A DNA stretch of 64,000 bases from Ceriagrion tenellum (Eukaryota > Arthropoda > Insecta > Odonata > Coenagrionidae). This document shows, piece after piece, positions 36,086-46,705 of this stretch; position 1 is the stretch's first letter, and each line of letters opens with the position of its first letter. The stretch lies in NCBI GenBank assembly GCA_963169105.1, contig OY720641.1, positions 79,187,496 through 79,251,495 on the forward strand. Reading direction: 5' to 3'. The notes under the pieces are model-generated. The model did no database searches and was not told the DNA's origin. It saw only the letters and a program-made list of their open reading frames with translations. Both the position numbers and the translations under genes were made by a program.

Positions 36086-37439
36086 ATTCATGATTCATTA
36101 TTGTCTACGGTTACAGGAGCAACAAATATTTATCTATATAGTATGCCTTTCTCCAACGCTTCATTTCTTCATTATCTCACCGTTTTTTCTTCTTCTTTAT
36201 GCTGGTCAGTTTGTTTGACTTAATTTCATTGACAACCAAGGAACCTCTCAAACCGATCTGGGTTTCTTGAAAAACCTCTGTACTCTTAATCTCCATCTCT
36301 AATCCCCACTCCTAATTTTAATCTCCATTTATTGATCCATGCCGAATTCCTCTTCTCCTTTTCTGACTTTCTTTGGATTGGTCAGAGAAAAAACTTTGAT
36401 GCCACAGCTAAAGACGCTCATTGCCATAAAAAGTGACTCATTTTAAAGTCGTTCCTTTAATTTTTAAGCTTTTTCTTGCTCATTATATTTGTAAGCTTCT
36501 CCTTTTCTTGGTTCAGATAATCAATTTATTCATTTCTCCCAAGTATTATGCTTTCTTTTTTCCGGAAAGAGGATCTACGTAATCATTTCTTTCTCTCTTC
36601 TCTAAATGTTGTATTTCTTCCTTCATTTTCATTATCAGACTCTTAAGAACTAATAAGTCTTCCTGATTTAGTGTCTGTATTAGTATTTTTATCTCCGCAT
36701 TGTTGGAAAACGCTCTTATAATGCTTGTATCCTGCCTTTTTGATGCTTTTAAGATTGGATTCATTAAATTTCAGTTATTTTATAATTAATTGAAAACCTC
36801 GTATTTGTAGTTCATATTTAATGGGAGTTTTAAGTCATACCTTCATGTGTAGGCTTGCAGGCATTATACCTTGCAGGCAGGTCTTCATTATTTTTTTCTA
36901 TTACCGATCAACCGTAAACGAAAGGTCCTTAAACTTTTGACCCTGCTTTTTTGACATCGTGTTATACTGTTGACATAAAATCTTTTTTTCAAAATTCCGA
37001 CTTTTGTGAGAAAAACTGCAAGACATCAAATTGTTCTTTTTTTTGTAGTCGGCTGCAATTTAATTCTAGGGGAGAGGTGAGATAAGGCCATTTAAACTTT
37101 AGGCAGCGAAGGTGACGGTTCTGGATCAGGAGCAATTCGAAAAATCAGGTCAAAAAAGATCCGAAGATAGTTTTTACGTGGCCAAAAACCACGATAGTAG
37201 TTGAGAGTAAAAGTGAATGTGCTGCATTTTACAGGGAATTACGACATGAGGTTAATGTTTAAGAATGTCTGGAAATTTTGAAGAGATGAGTTGAGCCAGA
37301 TGCTCTTCTTGTGAATCAATGTTTCCTTCCTCACAATACCCCTAACCTATCTGCCATTGTATAACCTTCTCCTTCTTCCAAATTAATCCGCTGACACAAA
37401 TATTTCTCCCCTCCCCTTTCCCTCTACTGGTAGTATATG
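36086..37439. other. Spacer between inverted LINE copies B and C
   Basis: AT-rich. The only notable frame, 36546-36764 on the minus strand (72 codons, lysine-rich, ending LSGKKKA), has no recognised motif. A C/T-rich patch lies at 37330-37430. Confidence 0.4.
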
Positions 37440-38479
37440 TGGGAATAAGATACAGATTGACTTGAATACAGTAGTAAAAAATAGCAAGCTCCTTTTTGTC
37501 GATGATGTAGTAGTGTATAAGGAAATTAGAAACGAAGAGGACAGTCAGTATTTAGCTAATGATTTAGATGCGATTGATGATTGGTGTGATAGCTGGCAGC
37601 TAGAATTAAATTTGAAGAAATGCGCGATAATGAAATTTTTGAAAAAGAATGGCTCTCCCCGGAATAATTATTGGATCAAAGAAAATAAAATATCTAACGT
37701 AGAATCTATTAAATACTTAGGCGTCACCATCACTGAAGACATGTCATGGGGGAAACACATCAGGGAAATAACTTGTGTAGCAAACCGTAGATTAGGATTC
37801 GTAAAAAGGGTTCTAGGCAAATGCGATGAGAGAGTACGAGAAAGAAGCTATTTTACACTTGTCAGGCCTCATTTAGAATATGCCGCTAGTATATGTGATC
37901 CGTACGAGGAAGGTATGATAAAAGAATTAGAGTGCGTGCAAAGGAGATCCGCTAGGTTTGTTAAAGGCCGTTATGATAAATGTATAAGTGTTACGAGCTT
38001 AACAGAAGAACTCGGATGGGAATTACTATCAGAACGCAGGTTAAAATATAGGTTTAACCTTTTAAGTAAATTCGAAACAGAGTTGTTCACAGATGACGTT
38101 AGATATATATTAAGAACCCCTGCGTATTATGCTAGGTTTGATCATCTTAACAAGATTAGAGAGAGAGATTGTCGTACCGATAGATTTAAAATGTCATTTT
38201 GCCCTCGTACTATAAGAGAGAACAATAGGCAGCGTAGGAAAGGGATAGGTAGGTGAAATATAGTTAGAGTAGTCTGTAGTGCATGATGCATGCAATAACA
38301 ACCAATAATCCCTTTCTTATTATGTAGATACTAACCACCTAGCTGCATGTGACCCTGTTCTCTAGCATGCCTCCCTTAAATATCCTACTTGCATGCCAAT
38401 AGTGCATGTTTGGTGATCTTCACCCCCTGCCACACACCCTCGTGGTGGCTCGCAGGGTGTTACGTAGATGTAGATGTAC
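37440..38479 (+). pseudogene. CR1-like LINE copy C, 5'-truncated within RT (open frame 37462-38256)
   Basis: A 264-codon open frame covers the last part of the RT palm through the C-terminus. LLFVDDVVVYKEI contains the xDD catalytic pair (the family's A before DD is V here). It is followed by LDAIDDWCDSWQLELNLKKC, IKYLGVTITEDMSWGKHI, RSYFTLVRPHLEYAAS, VQRRSARFVKGRYDKC, and the stop at 38254-38256 after GIGR. The 3' UTR to 38462 contains the same CTTCACCCCCTGCC and GTGGTGGCTCGCAGGGT blocks as copies A and B, ending in GTAGAT repeats at 38465-38479. Fingers, most of the palm and the endonuclease are missing. It cannot retrotranspose but is otherwise uninterrupted, so it is young. Confidence 0.92.
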
Positions 38480-41400
38480 TTGTGAACATTATTGTTTTAC
38501 CCAAAGATTTAATTTAAAACTAGTGACTCAAGGACTTATTGCCTCTTATATAAACCTTTTAATTATTATAACCTTCTAACGTTCATAATTCTGAATAAGT
38601 GCTGATTCTCTAAAAATTACCTGAGAGTTTTCACAAATTATTTCCACTAACCCTACAAAATGTGTTCTTCAAATACATATGGGATGCAAAATTTATTTTA
38701 TAAATAGTCATAATTTTGATAGTTAAATTGAGTTAATGTACTTAAAGTGTTACGCTAATGATTGGTTTAATTTGCCACACGTACGTGAAAACAGACTTCA
38801 CGTTTTCTTGAGATCAAAAATAAATTTGCTATGTTGTTCAGTGAGCGATGGTCTAAATGGAGGAAGTTGATTCACAACGGAAAGGTCATTTGAGGCGCAC
38901 GAGTCGCTTCTGGCGTGCCTAATGAACGGAATCGAAGTCGCAATACTTGTCAGTCGGAGAGAACGTTGAACCTTTGCATCTTTTGTTGAAAAGAGGTAAT
39001 GTCTACGCTGGCTTTCGCTCAACTTTGCCTCGATTTCTCAAATTACACCGCCGGTAGCAGCCTGCCAGACATCCCTTAATGGCTCACATGACCTCACCTC
39101 TATCGGTCACCTCCCGTAATTACACCTTCTGACTACGGCTGCTCGTCTGTGAGGAGTTCTGCGATTGTGAGCGGTGGTAGTAGGGAAACGATCAGTCGAA
39201 ATTGGAGAGCAGATGGTGCGGCGTGCGTACATTCGAATGCTTTCATTCCATCCAATCTGATGCCCCTTGAATATGCGTGTGCCCGCTGCCAGTTTAACAG
39301 AAAGGTTTCCGTGAAAATAATGGCTTGAGTTTCCAAGGCGTCTCCTCCCGTTCACTACTCTTCTAGGCTAGGGAGTGAGTAGGTAGGCTAGCTTTGGCGG
39401 GTGTCGACTGTCACCCGCGCTTCCCTAATGACCGAGTGAATGCGTCTAGTATAATTGGACCGTGCTCATTTTCAGATACACTCGACACCTGATCTCGAGG
39501 TTCTCAAATTTTGGGGGGAAAGTGCAATTAATTTTTTAGAGAAGGTGAAGGAAATATCGAAGGAAGGGGAATACACTTTTACCTCACACGTCAGTGAAAA
39601 CTAATTTGTTATTCTGCATTTGCATTGTATTGATTCATTGGATTGGGTTGGATCAAGATCGCGACGCTCCCCTTCCCTCAACGGTAATGCTTCACTAGCA
39701 GAGCACTCTAGCGGTCAGGCGCTTCCCAACCACGATGACCCCGCCAAATTTAAACCGAAGCACTGAAACCTTGAGCGATAGCTTATAACATGACCTCTGC
39801 ATTCTTCCGATATTGGTCCAAATGATGAAAATTCACGAGCTCTCCTCATATTTGATATTGTTTCTTAGGTTTGATACATAATTTCCAATGAAAAGAAACC
39901 AAATGGAATTCTCACAAACTTTATGGCGAATAATGATACTGAAGACTGATACTGAAGACACAATTTACATTATTACAAAAGCTTCAACATAACATTTGAA
40001 ACAATGAAGTGGAATTCATTTTCAAACTTGGCATACAATCACATAAAGCCTCGCACAGCCATAATATAGGACCATAGGCCAAATTAATTAATTAAATGTC
40101 AACACAAAAGTAAGAGCAGGCTTCGGTCATAACTGTAAAACATCTAACCATCTTATTCACACCGTACTTACCTCGCTAAATCACTCGGGAAGTTGAAAAA
40201 TGCATTTTTTTGTCTAATCTCTAGCCAGAAAAATTATTGCACCAACTGGCCGAGCAATAATGCCGCCCGGGTCGCTTCTCACATTCACGACTTGCCGCCA
40301 TGTTTGTTATTTTGATACGGACCATGCAGGCCATGTGAATTTTTCCTAACGAAATCGTAACATAGTGTTTCGTGAACAAATTCGCTGAGTATAAACAATT
40401 AAAATAATTATTAATAAATTAATAATCTATTATCGTCTTATTTAAAGATCTTTTTTAATTTGCGCCTGAAGTAGATGACGCTAAAGTCACTACGTACGAT
40501 ATATCGCAGCAAGCGACGTAGCCTTGGGTTTTATATTTGGGGAGGCGACCGATAGCTAAGGTCATTTCCGCCATGGGGAAATATATAGGATGAAGGATGG
40601 ATAGAAACTCGGCGTCGGCATTAGCCTGCTCTGAAAGAAGAATTTGAAATTAATGCAATATTGGTATGCAGGATTAGTGACAACGCCTAAAAAGAAGAGT
40701 TGGAGAATGAATCAAGACGGGGATCGATTTAATGTGATGGCTAGATTACTGACTAACCATACGGACGGGCAGGGTTCAAATCCCTGCAGAGGAGGATGTT
40801 TTTCTGAGGAAACCCGATCCCTACTTAAGTGTCTTGTGGAGGGCGCTTAAGATAGTATGAGTGAGATAGTTCCCTTGTCATAATAGAGACCATACTCGAA
40901 TTATACGTTTTAATTTCACCAACTGTAAGACACGTCAATTAAATATTGCATTATTAACGGTGCAATAACATAGTTTTATTTGACTGAACTTGTAAGTAAT
41001 TAAATGAAAATATCTAAATAGGTCTTTAACTTGAGTCATTTTTTTCGCGCGGTGCGTTTGAAACTCTTTTAAAACGGAAGGTTTTTTGTGATGCCCAAGA
41101 AGCTACTTTGGTGACATATGATTTTTTTTCAAATATAGATAAGAAAACACATGGACTACACGCTGTTAGTATTTTTACGACGTCTAACTGTTAGAAATAC
41201 CTCATTTTGTAAATAATGTCTCTCTGGACTGCATACGCGTACCATTTCCCACATAAATGGGCTGGTATTTTCTGGAAAATATCTCGGAATGTAATGTGGT
41301 AAGGGGTTAATTTTTGGTGCATGGTGGCCAATGGAAGAGTGATATATTTTTCTTTAAAATTAGACCAAATTCATTGATTTCTAAGTAAAATGATATTTCG

Positions 41401-44400
41401 CTCGGGCTACCTTAACGTAAATGAGCGTGAGGTAGCGCTAGTTATGTTAATTATTTTGGGAATTTCTTTAAAATTTACTTTTGATTATGCAAATAATAAG
41501 TTGGGTTATTAAAAATTATTAAACGAATTCAATAGACAAACTATCATATGCCTTCTGATAGTCCATGCTCTTAAGTATGATTTCCGACCTGAAGGCTTGG
41601 GTTAAATTTAGGCTAATTGGTAATTTGTAGTAGTTTTTAAATATTTGTTCATAAAATGCTAAAAATAGCAACTAATTTAAATTATTTATCTCAATAAGAG
41701 GCTCGAATTCTGGCGTATAAGATATTTTCAGTGTTACTAAGTAAGTTTCATTTCCGTGATGGACGTCTATTAGCACTGTACGTAGGTGATAAATCGTAAC
41801 TGCTGTGTTTACCGCTGGATGTAACATTATCATTGATTTATAAGCTGCTAGTATATTATCGCTATTTGTTAGTTAATAGGTTCATTTCTGAGATTGAATG
41901 ACTTCTCCTGATTTTTTTCATTATTATAGGTACATAATAAATCTTCTCATTGTGAGTTTGAGAGTCATTATTATCAAAGCAGAGGGCTATACACAAATAA
42001 GCAGTCGATTCTGAATCTACACGCATAAAATCGACTCCAATCTCAAGATGGGGAATTATCTGAACAATAGGACGCTTACTGGAGCTTAATGACGGGGATT
42101 GAAGGGGCATTGTTTCCTGAAGGAGCCAGTATCACAGGTTTAAGCGCAGATTAGCGCTCTGGAGATGAAACTCAAACGCCGGAATCATCTTCTCAGGAAG
42201 CGCTTTCACGCAAACATCGACTCAAAGTTCCAATCAAAAGTATGATCGCGAAAAGAATTTCTCATGATCTTTTTGAGATGATATCGTTTGACGCGTCTTT
42301 TGACCGATAAAAATAAACTTAGCATTTCCTCTCTCTGGGCCCAAAAGTTTCGACATCGGATAAGGTGGCATCCGCAAAGGGTAGGGATGTTTGTTCATGC
42401 AAAATGTTATGGGAAATCTTTGAGAGGGGATATCCCATTGGCCAATTGTTTCCCACCCCTACGCGAGCACACTCGCCTTTGCCGTTAAGGGCTGGGGATG
42501 AACCTTTCTTGAGGTGATACACGGTTTATGAGGAGGAATTAATAGTTCTTTATTGCATCCTGAAGGACCTCCTCGAGACCCAATCGCGCTCGAATTCGAT
42601 AATAGGCAAAGTTTATAATGGAACTCCTTTCTCACCCTTATCAACTCCCCTTAACTCTCCCATTGTAACCCTGCCATCACGCCTTAATTATCAGTAACTA
42701 ATGAAAATATGCGATGGACGAGAGAGAGAAAAGGTGAGTCTCTCCCCGTATCTACCGCTCATCAAGGCATGACCTTACCTTCAAAAGCATTGCTTCCATT
42801 TTTTCCTCCCGCTATATCTGTTCTATATTCTCTCTGCATGGATATGGACGCGGAGATGGCCGTGTAAGAACCTACACTTAGGAAAAAAAATATATCACGA
42901 AGCTCGTGGAGGCAGAACCGATGAAGTGAGGTCTTTTGAGTCGAAGATGGTGTTTGGGAGGCACATTGGGGCGGCGAGTATGGTTTTTAGTGAGTGGAAG
43001 GGTGAAGGTTTACCAGGTCAGATAACTCCACCCTCGACCCACCCATTTCGCCTCTTTTTCCCCTCTGCCAAGGAAGGATCGTGAGAAGGAGAGAGGGTAA
43101 GTATTAAGGGGCGTGAAATTCTAGAGCCATTATGCATGGCGGGGTCGTTTAGAGAACTGAGCCTTTTCGCTCTGGATTTGCTGGGAGCGATAAGGGAAAA
43201 CCATTATCCCCTTACACCTCTTCGCCCACTCCTCTCAAACTCCTTCCTCGAACTCCTCCCAGGGTTCTTATCGGCGACCCTAGATTTCCTTCCTCCCTGA
43301 CATCGCTGCATAACCCCTCTCCCCGTTTCCCCTTCCAACCCTCGCTCTTCATTCCCCACTTCTAACCCTCGCTTAGCTTCATGCTTCCCCACCTATCCCT
43401 CCCCGAAATCCCAACTCCTCCCATCCCTTCGGTGGACAACAGCCAGGTATCCGCGGCGAAGTCAGGGGGTTGCAGTTCCCGCCCTTGTCCTCGCATGGAT
43501 CCTCCTTTTTTTGCTTCTTACCCTTAGCAGAGGGCGTTATAAAACATTTCTGCTACATTCTTCGCTAAAGGGAGTGGTCTGCGCCTTTTTATGTAACGCC
43601 TTTCGTAGTAATTCGCGATTCCTTATCGGAGTGCACTTTCGCTTAAACACTTGAGCAGATTAAAACCATGATATGAAATCTAGGTATTTATTTTTCTCGT
43701 GGAGGAACGTGAAGTTGTGATTATTCGCAATTGAAGGCAGAGCTTCTTGCTGCGCAAAATCCAAAATTAATACCACTTCGGGAAAATGCGTGCTGCAAAA
43801 ATGTTTCTTTTTGCGTTCTGTCATTTCTTTATATTAATTTTATTTGTTTTCCACATTATCTAATATAAAAATATCGACATTCATATTTTTTCTATTCGCG
43901 TCATAGCAGTAACAAATATGTACGGCTTAAGTTATTTCATTGAGGATAGCCCCTACTTTCGGTTTTGAACGCTCATTTTTAACCCTCATGACGCATCATA
44001 GTTTAAAAAAACGTTGTTGGCCAATTTTTCACCTTGTGCATAAATGATTTTTTTGGGCCACGAAGGCAGCTTTTCGCTTACATTTAGATCGCATTTTCAG
44101 AGACACCTTGTGATCCGCATATTTGCAAAATTTGCTCATTAAGAATAGGTTAGAGAGAATGTGTCATTGACTACTTTAGGAACATGCCTCCAGAGACATC
44201 TTGTGTGATCATAGGAGGAGGAGCTGCCCAACTAGGTTCCGAAATAATGACAATAGTGCAAAATATTAAAATCAACGTGCAAGTGTGAAACGTGAAAGTT
44301 TGGTGTAAAACCAATTATTTTTCGCCATAGGTGTTTCTTGGAATGGAACTCTTTCCGATTTGCATAAAGGACCCACACCCTCAACGATCGATGGATCTAT

Positions 44401-46197
44401 TCGTGATTTTTCTTCGCATAAAATTTTCATTACCAAAAAGCCTGAGTAATCTTCTATTATAATTCAAAGTAATGACATGAATAAAAGAAATCAGTGTTAA
44501 AGTAGTACAGTTGATTCTTTTTTTCATAATTTGAGCATATACCCGCTTTTTGCATAAGGTATTAAATTATGTGAGACATCTACAACAAAATTGTTTAATT
44601 TAATTCAGTCTAAGTTCATAGTGACCTCCAAAAATTAAAATTCAAGCGTATCTTATCAAAGAGGAACTTATAGGGACAGTGGAGTTATTTTGTGTAGTTG
44701 AGTTAAGTATTGGGAGTTTAATATCGTTGAGAGGATGTGTTGAATATCTCAGGAATTATTTTTACAAATATTAAAGAAGCTTAATATAAAAAGAAATGAC
44801 ATTTAATAGTTACGGCTGATAAAAGTAAACGAATTAAATCACCTCCCTTGCCTTCCTGTATGCTGCGAATTTAGAACAATTATCCAAAACTGTTTACCTC
44901 TGATATCTGTGTACCGTGACACCACAAAGAAGCAATTTATGTTTATGACGTACCTGAGATTACAAGCAGCCTTATTTAAGTCAACAGGTGTTATTCAAAA
45001 GGGAACCAGCTGCGGAGTTAATTATTACTAGCTAAAGGTTTGCTGCCCTAAGCATGTTCATTGAATGGAAGGAGATAAAGCACTAAGCTAGACGTTTCAT
45101 TTAACCACGAGCGAAATCGGAGTACGTAGTTACATGATAAGAAAAACATCATCACCAATAGCGTGGTGCTTAATATTTATTGAATTTAGTAATTAATACC
45201 TTTGAGTGAGGGAATCCTTAATCCTGAATTCATCAATGTAAAAGCCGATGCTCTCTAACCAAGTAGTGTCAAAGGACCAACTCGACATTAGATCCGTGAA
45301 TAATTTCACGGCCATAGCTTCCTCATACTTATAGGTATAATGATCTATTTTTATAAAAATGGCTAATATCATAATTCCCAATGTTAAAGCAACAACATCT
45401 CGCTTATAGACTAATACATTCAAGCGTAATACGAATTTTGCTTTGTAAAGGATAGTGAAGAGAATTGGCGTTGTTAATTGTCTTGCGTCTTAGTTGTAAT
45501 GCATACAAAATGTCGTCATAATAGAGTTTAGGCATTTCCTGCAGTAGCTCACGAGTAGTGTAGCATTATGTACCATTTAAGCTCATTTCCAATGTTTTAA
45601 ATAACATTGTCTTGGATGTTAATGAGCAAATTTGGAAAATGAAGACCTTTTGAGAAAAATTTCAGTGTTTACGATTCATTCTTCTGGTAACGTCAAGTAC
45701 TTATCAGAAGTCCTTCAAATATTGAAGACCATGTGTTCGTCTATCTGTGAGAGTCCACTGATATACCATTCTATCCCCCCCCCCCACTCCAACCAAAAAA
45801 TAGGCGTTACGCCTGTGTTCAGCCGTTATACCCGATTGCAGAGATCAGATAAACGTTTCGGGGTCGTTTTTAAGTGACTTGGTAAAACTCCCATTTCCCT
45901 GTAAGCTCAATTTTTCTTCGTAATCAATCTCAGTAAAGGTTGATAAATTGAACGCAGTATTGGAAGCGGCTTGAGTTTGATGAAAGTCCGACCTTGGAAA
46001 CCAAAGGACACTGTTACAAATCCCGTTGCGAGCGATTTTAAGTAGTAGTTTTATTCATCATGCAAATAAGGTCTTGGAGCCTTTTCGCCGTTATGCAAGG
46101 TTTATTATTTCTTTGAAATCCTTAGCGTACAGCCTGTCGTTAGGGAAACTTGGGCCGATCTGCATTTTTCTCAGTACAAGGTGCGACTGACGATAAC
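38480..46197. other. Long non-coding stretch; two weak tRNA-like spots and one hydrophobic open frame
   Basis: 40728-40800 contains GATGGCTAGATTACTGACTA and GCAGGGTTCAAATCCCTGCA, a B-box-like word in a perfect T-stem context. It could be a SINE head. A minus-strand frame at 45193-45423 begins near an AG and carries a hydrophobic segment VVALTLGIMILAIFIKI; it ends next to CAAAGGTATTA, a possible donor. 42.1-43.5 kb is GC-richer and purine/pyrimidine biased. No gene can be defended. Confidence 0.4.
40728..40800 (+). repeat. Possible tRNA-like SINE head
   Basis: GCAGGGTTCAAATCCCTGC forms a 6-bp stem with a TTCAAAT loop, as in a tRNA T arm with a pol III B box. Upstream ATGGCTAGATTACTGACTAACC could be a degraded D arm. 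No acceptor pairing could be found, and no second copy occurs in the window. Confidence 0.3.
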
Positions 46198-46209
46198 TAT
46201 ATTTAACCC

Positions 46210-46693
46210 ATTTTTCCAAACATTGCATGTAACAAGTGATGTGGTACGAAGTCACTCGCACGGGTGCATATACACCAGGGTTGAAATTCGCTGTGAAAAA
46301 ATCATTTGACTTGACCGGGATTCGAACCCGGATCTCCTAATCGCCGGTCAGATGTGTTAGCCAGTTACACCACCAAGCCATCTTCCTTCAAGGCGAACTT
46401 CGAGTGGGGTTTATGCGAACTTGATGTTCAGGCCTCAAGTCTACATTGTAGCACATGAGACGAAGTCGTGCTTACAAAGCCACTGTCGCGGTGGATAAAC
46501 CCAACATTGTCGTTATTAAAACGACGAAATTGACAAATTTCCAAACATTGCATGTAACAAATGATTTGGTACGAAGTCACTCGCACGGGTGCATATACAC
46601 CAGGGTTGAAATTCGCTATGAAAAAATCATTTGACTTGACCGGGATTCGAATCCGAATCTCCCAACTGCCGGCCAGGTGTGTTAGCCAGTGTG
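46210..46693 (-). repeat. SINE dimer (family alpha) with 12-bp target-site duplication
   Basis: Two units of the same SINE lie in tandem on the minus strand: 46693 to about 46538 (5'-truncated at ACTGGCTAACAC) and 46537 to 46210 (complete). The downstream unit has a full cloverleaf at 46379-46308. The acceptor is GGCTTGG with TCAAGTC, the D arm GTGT/ACAC, the anticodon stem TCTGA with TTAGG, and the T arm CCGGG TTCGAAT CCCGG. Both units share the tail GCACCCGTGCGAGTGACTTC and TTACATGCAATGTTTGGAAA. The unit between tails is about 328 bp and starts TTTGTCAATTTCGTCG. TATATTTAACCC flanks the whole insertion exactly (46198-46209 and 46694-46705), so the dimer inserted as one piece by target-primed reverse transcription. 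The C at the position before the anticodon argues against a working tRNA. Confidence 0.85.
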
Positions 46694-46705
46694 TATATTT
46701 AACCC

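Noticed and set aside
39661..39790. tRNA-like words (GCGCCTGACCGCTAGAGTGC on the minus strand)
   Set aside because: No T arm or acceptor pairing could be built, and there is no second copy.
46308..46379. Complete cloverleaf that could be called a tRNA gene
   Set aside because: It is embedded in a dimeric repeat with a target-site duplication, has wobble-rich stems and lacks U before the anticodon. It is a SINE head.
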